This document shows, one piece after another, positions 9,145-15,728 of a stretch of DNA of 60,080 nt; positions within the stretch are counted from its first letter, which is position 1, and every line of letters starts with the position of its first letter. A program made the position numbers and the translations under genes. Origin of the DNA: Elstera sp043721315 (GTDB lineage Bacteria > Pseudomonadota > Alphaproteobacteria > Elsterales > Elsteraceae). The stretch spans positions 1-60,080 of the forward strand of contig JAYSQZ010000059.1 of assembly GCA_043721315.1 (NCBI GenBank), in the 5' to 3' direction. Under the pieces are notes generated by a model. It was not told the origin of the DNA. It saw only the letters and a program-made list of their open reading frames with translations, and searched no databases.

Positions 9145-9634
9145 ATGTCTGTCTTAAATCCAAATCATCTTTTAGATCAAGCGGATAGTCTAATATCTGC
9201 AACATCAGCAGGAGCGCCGCGTCAAGTCGATATCAGACGGGCAATTTCTGCTGCTTACTATAGTGTTTTTCATTATGTAGCGACAATGGCGGCTGATGAG
9301 TTTATCGGCAATACACAGCGAGGAACGCAAATATATACATTTGTATATCGGAGCATAGATCATCGCTTTTTCAAAGAATTATGCACTGAAGTAAAAAAAA
9401 CTTCATTAGCTGCGCGATATAGGAAATACATTATTTCAGGCAGTCTCGGCATAGATATTATACATTTTGCAAGCGCGGTTCCAGGACTTCAGGAAAAAAG
9501 ACACACAGCGGGTTCGAACCTCCGATGCATCACTCGCGATTAGTATAGCCAGAAGTGCAATAGCCGCCTTTGACCGAGCTGACTTAGAGTGTAAGAAAAT
9601 GTTTCTGACCCTATTACTCTTCCCACCTCGTTAG
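9145..9634 (+). pseudogene. HEPN-like domain protein, frameshifted
   Basis: The open frame gives 132 residues (9145-9543) and contains RRAISAAYYSVFH (31-43), typical of small HEPN-domain proteins, and VYRSIDH (67-73). After LQEKRHTA (115-122) the frame becomes random-looking. A second frame beginning at 9512 continues with VRTSDASLAIS and ends FLTLLLFPPR, TAG at 9632-9634, which fits the family C-terminus. The expected DYDP-type residues after RH-x-A are absent, so a small deletion of 3n-1 bases near 9511 is the simplest explanation. AT-rich like its partner. It is either a decayed gene or a sequencing error. Confidence 0.7.
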
Positions 9635-9738
9635 AGCGTTTTTCGTTCGCCTCGGCTAACGGCAAACGCTCTAATTGGTTGTTTTGTTATGCAAATGCGT
9701 CGTCGCGGATGATTCCACCCGCTCGGGATTTGCTCTAA
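9632..9738. repeat. 107-bp composite hairpin repeat, copy 1
   Basis: The element has three parts. First comes a 42-base hairpin with arms TAGAGCGTTT (9632-9641) and AAACGCTCTA (9664-9673). Then follows a 17-base AT-rich spacer (9674-9690). Last is a 48-base block (9691-9738) beginning GCAAATGCG and ending TTTGCTCTAA, with nested inverted repeats (GCAAAT/ATTTGC outside, GCGGATG/CACCCGC inside). An equally long copy lies at 26105-26211. The 48-base blocks match at 46 of 48 positions. The element's first three bases form the stop codon of the HEPN-like reading frame. Confidence 0.8.
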
Positions 9739-9762
9739 TTGACTGTAGACATTACGAAAAAT

Positions 9763-9839
9763 TGGTGCGCCCGGAGGCAATCAACCCCCCAACCAACCGG
9801 GTAGAAGCCGGTTGCTCTATCCTGTTGAACTACGGGCGC
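9763..9839 (-). pseudogene. tRNA-Arg(TCT) pseudogene
   Basis: This 77-base copy of the tRNA-Arg at 10503-10579 has the anticodon arm (loop CTTCTAC) and encoded CCA intact. It carries four substitutions: one in the D stem (C to T) and three in the T arm, where the invariant T54 and C56 are lost and a T-stem pair becomes G-G. A tRNA without the TTC of the T loop is unlikely to fold or be modified normally. The similarity extends to about eight bases beyond the 5' end of the tRNA. Confidence 0.8.
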
Positions 9840-9844
9840 TGAAA

Positions 9845-10156
9845 CTAAGAAAGCTCGTTAGTTGCCGGGTTAATGCGTGGATTTTCACGCCCGATGACGC
9901 GGACAATCACGACACCTTCAGGTTCAATGCGGTAATAAATTGAATGCGCGCCATAGACCGACCGGCGGTACCCTGCGCGAATATGATCTACCCCTTGCCA
10001 AAGTTGCGGGTTCTCAGCGATTTGGCCGAAGCGCGCGATCAACCCGTCATAATAACGATCCGCTGCGGTCATGCCGTAATTATCAAAGCCCCATTCATAA
10101 AGGCTTTTAAGATCCGCGCCAGCCGCTTTACTGAGGGAATAGTGAGACTCAGGCAT
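9845..10156 (-). CDS. parE: ParE/RelE-family toxin
   Basis: This 103-residue protein has the ParE-type layout: N-terminal YSLSKAAGADLKSLYEWG helix pair, central helix with ADRYYDGLIARFGQIAENP, then the strand block GYRRSVYGAHSIYYRI and VVIVRVIGREN. Such toxins poison DNA gyrase (ParE) or cleave mRNA (RelE); the RSVYGAHSIYYRI form points to ParE. Its ATG overlaps the end of the antitoxin gene by eight bases, the standard coupled arrangement. The pair sits between the tRNA-Arg gene and its decayed copy. Confidence 0.88.
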   Translation of the reverse strand: MPESHYSLSKAAGADLKSLYEWGFDNYGMTAADRYYDGLIARFGQIAENPQLWQGVDHIRAGYRRSVYGAHSIYYRIEPEGVVIVRVIGRENPRINPATNELS

Positions 10157-10400
10157 TGAAGGTTTTTTGCCGCTGCACCGCCATCCGAATTTCTTGAGGC
10201 GTGCGGGCGCTCAATCCACTTCTTTCACCCTCGATAAGCGCGGCCCGAAGGGCTTCGATTTCGATGGTTTCTTGCTGTGCCTTGCGGATCAGGTCGCGCA
10301 ACACCTCACTGTCATTCGTGTAAGCGCCGCTGTCGATCTGCGCCTTGATCCACTCATTCTGCGTCTGTGTGAGCGTGATGGTCTTTTGTATGGTCGTCAC
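10149..10400 (-). CDS. parD: ParD-family antitoxin
   Basis: The 83-residue protein has an N-terminal ribbon-helix-helix segment (TITLTQTQNEWIKAQIDSGAYTND then SEVLRDLIRKAQ), which is the DNA-binding part of ParD antitoxins. Its C-terminal tail (EALRAALIEGERSGLS) is the toxin-wrapping region. The start is GTG at 10398-10400, preceded by an AAGGGAGG ribosome-binding site. A 47-bp perfect palindrome ends within that site, which suits autoregulation by the ParD or ParDE complex. Confidence 0.9.
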   Translation of the reverse strand: MTTIQKTITLTQTQNEWIKAQIDSGAYTNDSEVLRDLIRKAQQETIEIEALRAALIEGERSGLSARTPQEIRMAVQRQKTFNA

Positions 10401-10408
10401 AGTGACCT

Positions 10409-10455
10409 CCCTTACCTGCGATGATACACCATTGGTGTATCATCGCAGGTAAGGG
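10409..10455. promoter_or_regulatory. 47-bp perfect palindrome, probable parDE operator
   Basis: Arms of 23 bases (10409-10431 and 10433-10455) are exact reverse complements around one central base, 10432. The arm nearest the gene merges with the parD ribosome-binding site (AAGGGAGG at 10413-10406 on the minus strand). In RNA the hairpin could also hide that site. It lies between parD and the tRNA-Arg gene. Confidence 0.85.
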
Positions 10456-10502
10456 CCTAAGAGGCAAAAACTCTTGCACCACCCAGAATATTGATAAAGA
10501 TT

Positions 10503-10579
10503 TGGTGCGCCCGGAGGGAATCGAACCCCCAACCAACCGGGTAGAAGCCGGTTGCTCTATCCTGTTGAGCTACGGGCGC
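10503..10579 (-). tRNA. tRNA-Arg(TCT)
   Basis: The 77-base gene includes an encoded CCA. Acceptor stem GCGCCCG/CGGGCGC, D arm GCTC/GAGC, anticodon loop CTTCTAC (anticodon TCT), and T loop TTCGATT are all intact. It reads AGA and AGG. It lies directly upstream (in minus-strand sense) of the ParDE unit, and a decayed copy lies 740 bases further on. Confidence 0.96.
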
Positions 10580-10602
10580 TGAAACTCTGAATAAATCCCC
10601 AG

Positions 10603-10929
10603 CTACCAGCGGATGCGGCTAGGGCGACAGTTATCGGCATAGGCGCGGATTTTCAAGCTCGCGGTCTGCGGCTCCGTAATCGTCGCGGCCAAACCGTTGC
10701 GCTGGGCGTAGGCCACCGCCTCTTCTTTCGTTGCGAAGTTAAGGCTTACCTGCGCCTGCATATCCCGGCCTGAAACCCAGCCCATCAGCGGTTCCGGCAC
10801 GCGGGGTGCCGTCGGTTCAAACTCCAGCACCCAGGCTTTCGTAAGCGCCTTGCCGGACTGCATAGCGTTCTTCGCCGGGCGATAAATCCGGGCGGCAGGA
10901 CGGGCGGAGGCAACAACGGGCAAGGACAT
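10603..10929 (-). CDS. ETC complex I subunit, NDUFS4-like
   Basis: The 108-residue protein matches the family of the 18-kDa accessory subunit of NADH:ubiquinone oxidoreductase (NDUFS4), found in mitochondria and alphaproteobacteria. The core reads ARIYRPAKNAMQSGKA, WVLEFEP, PLMGWVSG and LNFATKEEAVAYAQRNG. It acts at the peripheral arm of complex I, on the cytoplasmic side. The start is the ATG at 10929; the longer open frame upstream is an artefact that reads through the tRNA-Pro gene. As in many relatives it stands away from the nuo operon. Confidence 0.9.
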   Translation of the reverse strand: MSLPVVASARPAARIYRPAKNAMQSGKALTKAWVLEFEPTAPRVPEPLMGWVSGRDMQAQVSLNFATKEEAVAYAQRNGLAATITEPQTASLKIRAYADNCRPSRIRW

Positions 10930-10969
10930 GGGATAAGCTCTTCCGCAAGAGAGGCTCGTTACAACCGTA

Positions 10970-11046
10970 TGGTCGGGGCGAGAGGATTTGAACCCCCGAC
11001 ATCCTGCTCCCAAAGCAGGCGCGCTACCAGACTGCGCTACGCCCCG
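10970..11046 (-). tRNA. tRNA-Pro(TGG)
   Basis: The 77-base gene includes an encoded CCA. Acceptor stem CGGGGCG/CGCCCCG, D arm GCGC/GCGC, anticodon stem CCTGC/GCAGG with loop TTTGGGA (anticodon TGG) and T loop TTCAAAT are all complete. Confidence 0.96.
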
Positions 11047-11126
11047 ACAATTCACGGTCACGACCATTCCCCAGGCTTTTACCGGGTCAGTGCCGCAGGC
11101 GCAACAACGGAAAGCATCGCGCGACC

Positions 11127-11609
11127 CTAAGGCGTGCCGAGACCGGGGAAAACGATGCTATCGCCGGGCTTCAACCCCAGCCGCGAGGCCGAGCCGCCCG
11201 CAAGCTCCAACACGGCCTTAACCCGCCCGCCAGAACTAATCGTGGTCTCCGATAGCGGGACCGTCCGTTCCTGAATGCGGTGAATTTTGCCATCGGCACG
11301 GATGAACAGCATATCGAGCGGAATCAGCGTATTGGCCATCCACATTGCCAATTCCTGCTCCTGCGGGTGCAGAAACAACATTCCGGTGTCCGGGGCCAAG
11401 GCGCGGCGATACATCAACCCTTGCGACATTTGCGCCGGGCTGAGGGCCAGTTCCACTGTGAAACGCAGGTCGCGGCCCTGGCTGCGGATGGTCAAGGGCG
11501 CTTTCTCGAAGCTCTGCGTGCCTTGCGCCAGCAGGGTTTCGGCGTGTGCAGGTGCGAAGAAGATCCCGGACAACCCGACCAAAAGGCATAGCGCAACGAT
11601 CAACCGCAT
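11127..11609 (-). CDS. DUF192 family exported protein
   Basis: This is a 160-residue secreted protein of unknown function. A Sec signal peptide occupies residues 1-23 (hydrophobic LIVALCLLVGLSGIFF, cleavage after AHA). The DUF192 core follows: FTVELALSPAQMSQGLMYR, GMLFLH, AMWMANTLIPLDMLFI and a final GDSIVF. DUF192 proteins are small beta-barrels, usually periplasmic, and their biochemical role is not established. It lies downstream of the deacetylase gene on the same strand, 28 bases away. Confidence 0.9.
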   Translation of the reverse strand: MRLIVALCLLVGLSGIFFAPAHAETLLAQGTQSFEKAPLTIRSQGRDLRFTVELALSPAQMSQGLMYRRALAPDTGMLFLHPQEQELAMWMANTLIPLDMLFIRADGKIHRIQERTVPLSETTISSGGRVKAVLELAGGSASRLGLKPGDSIVFPGLGTP

Positions 11610-11637
11610 GATGGTGTTCCCCCTCAGAGACTTTTTC

Positions 11638-12762
11638 CTATACCCCAGCCCGCGCCGCCTCCGCCAGCAGCCAATCGACGCCCTGGGCGATCTGCGGGCG
11701 GACCTGGCCTTCTCGCGGTGGGTCTTGCAGAGTCGTGAACCATGCTTCGGGCGGGGAGCGGCCCAAACGGTGATCCCAAGCGAGACCGCGCAGAACGGCT
11801 TCCCCCGCCTCCGGCAATTGCCTCGGCAGATCGAACCCGTTCAGGCTTCCCCACAGCCCCGCCCAGGCGCGCGTGACCGACCACGGATTATACCCACCAC
11901 CGCCAAGAATGATCGCCTGAGGCGCAAGCCCCTGCCCCGCCTGTACCGCCTGCCAGAGCGCGCCGTTGGAGAGGGTGAGGCGGCTCAGGGGGTCTTCCGC
12001 CAACCCATCGGCTCCCGCTTGGATCACCACGACCTCTGGCGCAAACGCGCGGCCCAACGGCAGCACCAGGGTTTCGACGATAAAGCCTAGCTCACTATCG
12101 TTGAAGTCGGCAGGCACGGGCAGATTGAAGGCCGAGCCTTCCGCCCGATCGGTAAGCGCGCCGGAAAAGGGCCAACGCTTTTCCTCATGGATCGACAGGC
12201 ATAGAACGCGCGGCTCGCCGGTAAAGGCAGCTTCCACCCCATCGCCGTGATGGGCGTCCAAATCGAGATACAGAACCCGGCCAAAGCCATGATCCAATAG
12301 GCGTAGCAGCGTGAGAACGGGATCGTTCAGATAGCAAAAACCGCTCGCCTGCGCTGCCCGCCCGTGATGCGTGCCGCCTGCGGGGGAGTGGATACAGCGC
12401 GCGCCTTGGGCGACCAGATCAGCCGCGAGCAACCCGGCTCCGGCAGCGGTGGCCGGGCGGCGGAACATTTCCGGGAAGATCGGGTTGCCCGCGCGCCCGA
12501 TATTATATTTCTCACGCACCTCCAGCGGGGCCATCTGCGCCGCCTCGGTTTCCGCCAGCGCGGCGATATAGTCGGGCGCATGAAAGCGGGCGAGTTGTTC
12601 CGGCGTTGCCTGGGGCGCGTCGATATAGCGAGAGGGATCGAGCCACCCGAGCGCGCAGATGAGATCGACCGTGGACGAAACCCGCGCTATGGCAAGCGGG
12701 TGCCGCCGCCCATAGCTCGAATCCCGGTAAATCTCGCCCGCAATCAAGATAGGTCGATCCAT
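11638..12762 (-). CDS. histone deacetylase family (class II-type / acetylpolyamine amidohydrolase-like) protein
   Basis: This zinc hydrolase of the arginase/deacetylase fold has 374 residues. Catalytic signatures are GGTHHGR (His132-His133), GFCYLND, the zinc ligands D169 and H171 in YLDLDAHHGDG, the later ligand Asp in QAGADGLAEDPL, and GGGGYN near the C-terminus. Bacterial members deacetylate small molecules such as acetylpolyamines or acetyl-CoA synthetase (AcuC). The substrate cannot be read from sequence. It follows the antiporter gene with a six-base gap, so both are likely in one transcript. Confidence 0.9.
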   Translation of the reverse strand: MDRPILIAGEIYRDSSYGRRHPLAIARVSSTVDLICALGWLDPSRYIDAPQATPEQLARFHAPDYIAALAETEAAQMAPLEVREKYNIGRAGNPIFPEMFRRPATAAGAGLLAADLVAQGARCIHSPAGGTHHGRAAQASGFCYLNDPVLTLLRLLDHGFGRVLYLDLDAHHGDGVEAAFTGEPRVLCLSIHEEKRWPFSGALTDRAEGSAFNLPVPADFNDSELGFIVETLVLPLGRAFAPEVVVIQAGADGLAEDPLSRLTLSNGALWQAVQAGQGLAPQAIILGGGGYNPWSVTRAWAGLWGSLNGFDLPRQLPEAGEAVLRGLAWDHRLGRSPPEAWFTTLQDPPREGQVRPQIAQGVDWLLAEAARAGV

Positions 12763-12768
12763 GCCCCC

Positions 12769-14205
12769 TCAGCGGAAGAAGATAAACGTGATGATGATGA
12801 ACGTAGGCATCAGCAGCGCGATCGACCAGCCCATATAGCCGAAGAAACTCGGCATCTTAACGCCGCGATGCTCGACCACGGCCTTAACCATAAAGTTCGG
12901 GGCATTGCCGATATAGGTATTCGCCCCCATAAACACGGCCCCGGCGGAAATAGCGGTGAGGGTTGCCGCCATCGGCCCCATGAGCGTGACAGGATCGCCG
13001 CCCGCAAGGTTGAAGAACACCAGAAACGTCGGCGCGTTATCAAGGAAGCTCGACAAAATCCCCGTTAGCCAGAAGTAGCGCGCAATATCCGGCACGCCCT
13101 CTGGGTTGGCGAAGGCCACCAGACCGGCTAAAGCACCGTCGGAGCCTGCGCGCAGAATGGCAATCGCCGGAATGATGGTGATGAAAATTCCGATGAACAG
13201 CTTGCCGACTTCCAGCATCGGCCCCCAGTTGAAGTGATTTTCAGCGCGGATACCGGGCCGGGTGAGCTTCAGCGAGGCGAAAATGATTGCAAGCAAAGCG
13301 GTATCCCGCGCCAACTGCTGCCCACTAATTGGCACATGATAAATCGTGATGAAGGTGCCAAGGTCACGCAGGCCCGACAGCAGCACGGCTACGACAACAC
13401 CCATGAGTAACGCAATGTTCCGCAGGCCCTGGATGGTTAAAGTATCCCGCTCGTGAGTGCCCAATACCCGTACTTCCGGCGTTTCCTTGCGGTAGGCCCA
13501 CCAATCAATCGCATAAAATGCCACTAACAGAATCCCGCCCGTCACCACCATCGGGGCCAGCAAATGTTCGGTGAACCAGAAGAAGCTGACACCCTTGAGA
13601 AACCCCAAAAACAGCGGCGGATCGCCGAGTGGCGTTAACGCTCCGCCAACATTCGCCACCAGAAAAATAAAGAAAACAAATACATGCGTCTTATGCTTCC
13701 GCCTCTCGTTGGCCCGCAGCAGCGGTTGGATCAGCAGCATCGCCGCCCCCGTCGTGCCCATAAACCCGGCGATCAAGGCCCCGAAGGCCAGCAGCGACGT
13801 GTTTGAAGCAGGGGTGCCGACGAAGCCACCCCGTAAGCGCACGCCGCCCGCAACCGTGAACAATGCCGTTAATAGAATGATGAAGGGCACAAAATCGAGC
13901 AGCAACACGTGCAGCAACTCATAAAGCGCACTATCGCGCCCCAATAAAGCCGCACCTGGAAGCAGAAATAAAGCAGCCCAAGCCGCCGAAATCTTGCCGT
14001 GATGGTGGTGCCAAAGATCGGGCGTTAGCAGAGGGCAGAGCGCAATAGACAGCAGAATGCCCGCGAACGGCAGCGCCCACAGCAACGATAATCCCGCCCC
14101 CGATAAGACAGGTGCGCCTTCGGCAGCCCCCGCAGGCGCCGCGAGCAGCAGCAGAGTGCTCACGCCAAAAGCTCTGATAAATGCCCCGAGAGCTTTGTTG
14201 CTCAT
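12769..14205 (-). CDS. nhaD: sodium:proton antiporter, NhaD-type
   Basis: This polytopic inner-membrane protein (478 residues from ATG 14205) belongs to the ion-transporter superfamily of NhaD. A cleaved or uncleaved N-terminal hydrophobic segment is followed by about a dozen further helices. Conserved stretches include NVGGALTPLGDPPLFLGFLKGV, typical of NhaD, and the second repeat with FLDNAPTFLVFFNLAGGDP and ANTYIGNAPNFMVKAV. The ATG at 14205 follows AGGAG and is preferred to one at 14235. It would exchange Na+ or Li+ for H+. The gene is first in a set with the deacetylase and DUF192 genes. Confidence 0.87.
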   Translation of the reverse strand: MSNKALGAFIRAFGVSTLLLLAAPAGAAEGAPVLSGAGLSLLWALPFAGILLSIALCPLLTPDLWHHHHGKISAAWAALFLLPGAALLGRDSALYELLHVLLLDFVPFIILLTALFTVAGGVRLRGGFVGTPASNTSLLAFGALIAGFMGTTGAAMLLIQPLLRANERRKHKTHVFVFFIFLVANVGGALTPLGDPPLFLGFLKGVSFFWFTEHLLAPMVVTGGILLVAFYAIDWWAYRKETPEVRVLGTHERDTLTIQGLRNIALLMGVVVAVLLSGLRDLGTFITIYHVPISGQQLARDTALLAIIFASLKLTRPGIRAENHFNWGPMLEVGKLFIGIFITIIPAIAILRAGSDGALAGLVAFANPEGVPDIARYFWLTGILSSFLDNAPTFLVFFNLAGGDPVTLMGPMAATLTAISAGAVFMGANTYIGNAPNFMVKAVVEHRGVKMPSFFGYMGWSIALLMPTFIIITFIFFR

Positions 14206-14350
14206 CCTATTTCTCCTGACTTTTCTATCGTTCATACCCTAGCTCGATACCGAGTTTTCCGCCTCAACTCAACAGAACTAAAGACTCAGCCTTGAAGCGC
14301 CTTAATTGCGCCGCTACCGTAGGCACTGATCGTTTCAGCGGAGAACAACA

Positions 14351-15031
14351 ATGGACCTAACCGGCGAAACCATCATCGCCGCCCCCCGCGACCGCGTGTG
14401 GCGTGCGCTGAACGACCCCGAGATTTTGCGCCAAGCCATCCCTGGCTGCGAGAGCATCAATAAACTTTCGGATACCGAGCTTTCAGCGAAAGTAACCGCG
14501 AAAATTGGGCCGGTGAAAGCGAGCTTTACGGGGCAAGTGACCCTGCTCGATCTCGATCCGCCCAACGGCTACCGCATTCAAGGCGAAGGCAAGGGCGGGC
14601 CTGCGGGGTTTGCCAAGGGCGGTGCCACCGTTAAGTTGGAGGATGTGCCGGGCGGCACGCGGCTCTCCTATGTGGTCGATGCACAAATCGGCGGTAAGCT
14701 GGCGCAAATCGGCTCCCGCCTGATTGATGGTGCGGCAAAAAGTCTCGCGGCAGAGTTTTTTCAGAAGTTTAACACTCTGGTTAGCGCCGATAGCGCCCCG
14801 GCCCCCGATGCCGAGGAGGCCGCCGAAATGGCTGCTGATTCGGCAGATATGCTGGAAGATATTCCGCCACCGCCCGCCGAAACCGCCTCGCCCGCCACCG
14901 CTGACGAGGCTAAAGCCCTGGATGAAATCGCCGAAGCCGTCGATCAAGAAACCAAAGCCCTCGCGCCGTGGTTGTGGATTTCCGGGCTGCTATTGATTCT
15001 TGCCGGGCTACTTGTTGCGGTTGTGGCTTGA
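14351..15031 (+). CDS. coxG: CoxG-like SRPBCC protein with C-terminal membrane anchor
   Basis: Residues 1-145 form the CoxG domain (SRPBCC fold; GETIIAAPRDRVWRALNDPEIL, IPGCESI, KIGPVKASFTGQV, GGKLAQIGSRLIDGAAKSLA). A linker rich in Ala, Glu and Pro follows (about 148-200), and then a single hydrophobic helix at the C-terminus (LWISGLLLILAGLLVAVV). In Oligotropha, CoxG helps attach CO dehydrogenase to the membrane. The anchor here fits that role. It is the first gene of the cox-like cluster but is separated from coxS by 157 bases with no gene seen. Confidence 0.9.
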   Translation: MDLTGETIIAAPRDRVWRALNDPEILRQAIPGCESINKLSDTELSAKVTAKIGPVKASFTGQVTLLDLDPPNGYRIQGEGKGGPAGFAKGGATVKLEDVPGGTRLSYVVDAQIGGKLAQIGSRLIDGAAKSLAAEFFQKFNTLVSADSAPAPDAEEAAEMAADSADMLEDIPPPPAETASPATADEAKALDEIAEAVDQETKALAPWLWISGLLLILAGLLVAVVA

Positions 15032-15188
15032 AATCGTAACACAAAGAAACCACAGTAGTTTTTATACTTCAGCGTAAAGAAGGCGGGCCAGCGATCATGC
15101 TGCACCGCACAACCAGCGATAAGCACTGCACCATTGTTAAGGGGCGTGCGGCTGGAGCGCGATTGACCTCGGAAGGGAGGGTTCGGGT

Positions 15189-15680
15189 GTGACCACATTA
15201 TCTGTATCGCTAACCGTTAACGGCAAAAAAGTTTCTGCCGATGTTGAACCGCGCACGTTGCTGGTGCAGTTGCTGCGCGAAAACCTTCACCTCACCGGCA
15301 CGCACGTGGGCTGCGATACCAGCCAATGCGGTGCGTGTACTGTTCATGTGAACGGCGATTCGGTGAAAAGCTGCACGATTCTTGTCGCGCAGGCCGATGG
15401 GGCCGAAGTCCGCACGATCGAGGGCCTTGCCCAAGCCGGTGTTCTACATGCGGTTCAAGAGGCTTTTCGGGAGCATCACGGCTTGCAGTGCGGCTTCTGC
15501 ACCCCCGGCATGGTGATGAGTTCGGCGGATCTTCTGGTGAAGAACCCGAACCCAAGCGAACATGAAATTCGCACGTGGCTGGAAGGCAATATCTGCCGTT
15601 GCACGGGCTATCATAATATTGTGAAAGCCGTTCAACACGCGGCCCAAACGCTGCACCAAACCACGCAAGCGGCTGAATAA
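15189..15680 (+). CDS. coxS: aerobic CO dehydrogenase-like small subunit (2Fe-2S)
   Basis: It carries the two [2Fe-2S] clusters of the molybdenum hydroxylase. In the 163-residue protein, the plant-type cluster ligands are C42, C47, C50 and C62, and the second cluster uses C101, C104, C136 and C138 (QCGFCTPG, ICRCTGY). Start is GTG at 15189, preceded by GGAAGGGAGGG. Gene order S-L-M is that of form II enzymes. It passes electrons from the molybdenum centre of CoxL to FAD in CoxM. Confidence 0.95.
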   Translation: MTTLSVSLTVNGKKVSADVEPRTLLVQLLRENLHLTGTHVGCDTSQCGACTVHVNGDSVKSCTILVAQADGAEVRTIEGLAQAGVLHAVQEAFREHHGLQCGFCTPGMVMSSADLLVKNPNPSEHEIRTWLEGNICRCTGYHNIVKAVQHAAQTLHQTTQAAE

Positions 15681-15728
15681 TATAATAAAAAACCGTGAAA
15701 TTAGTCCGAGTTCAGGGAGGACGAGGCA

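Noticed and set aside
9763..10579. Integrase-type genomic island in tRNA-Arg
   Set aside because: No integrase or other phage genes lie between the copies, and the duplicated part covers the whole tRNA plus flank, unlike a normal 3'-end attachment site.
10930..11067. N-terminal extension of the NDUFS4-like ORF
   Set aside because: The extra codons lie across the tRNA-Pro gene on the same strand; the true start is the ATG at 10929.
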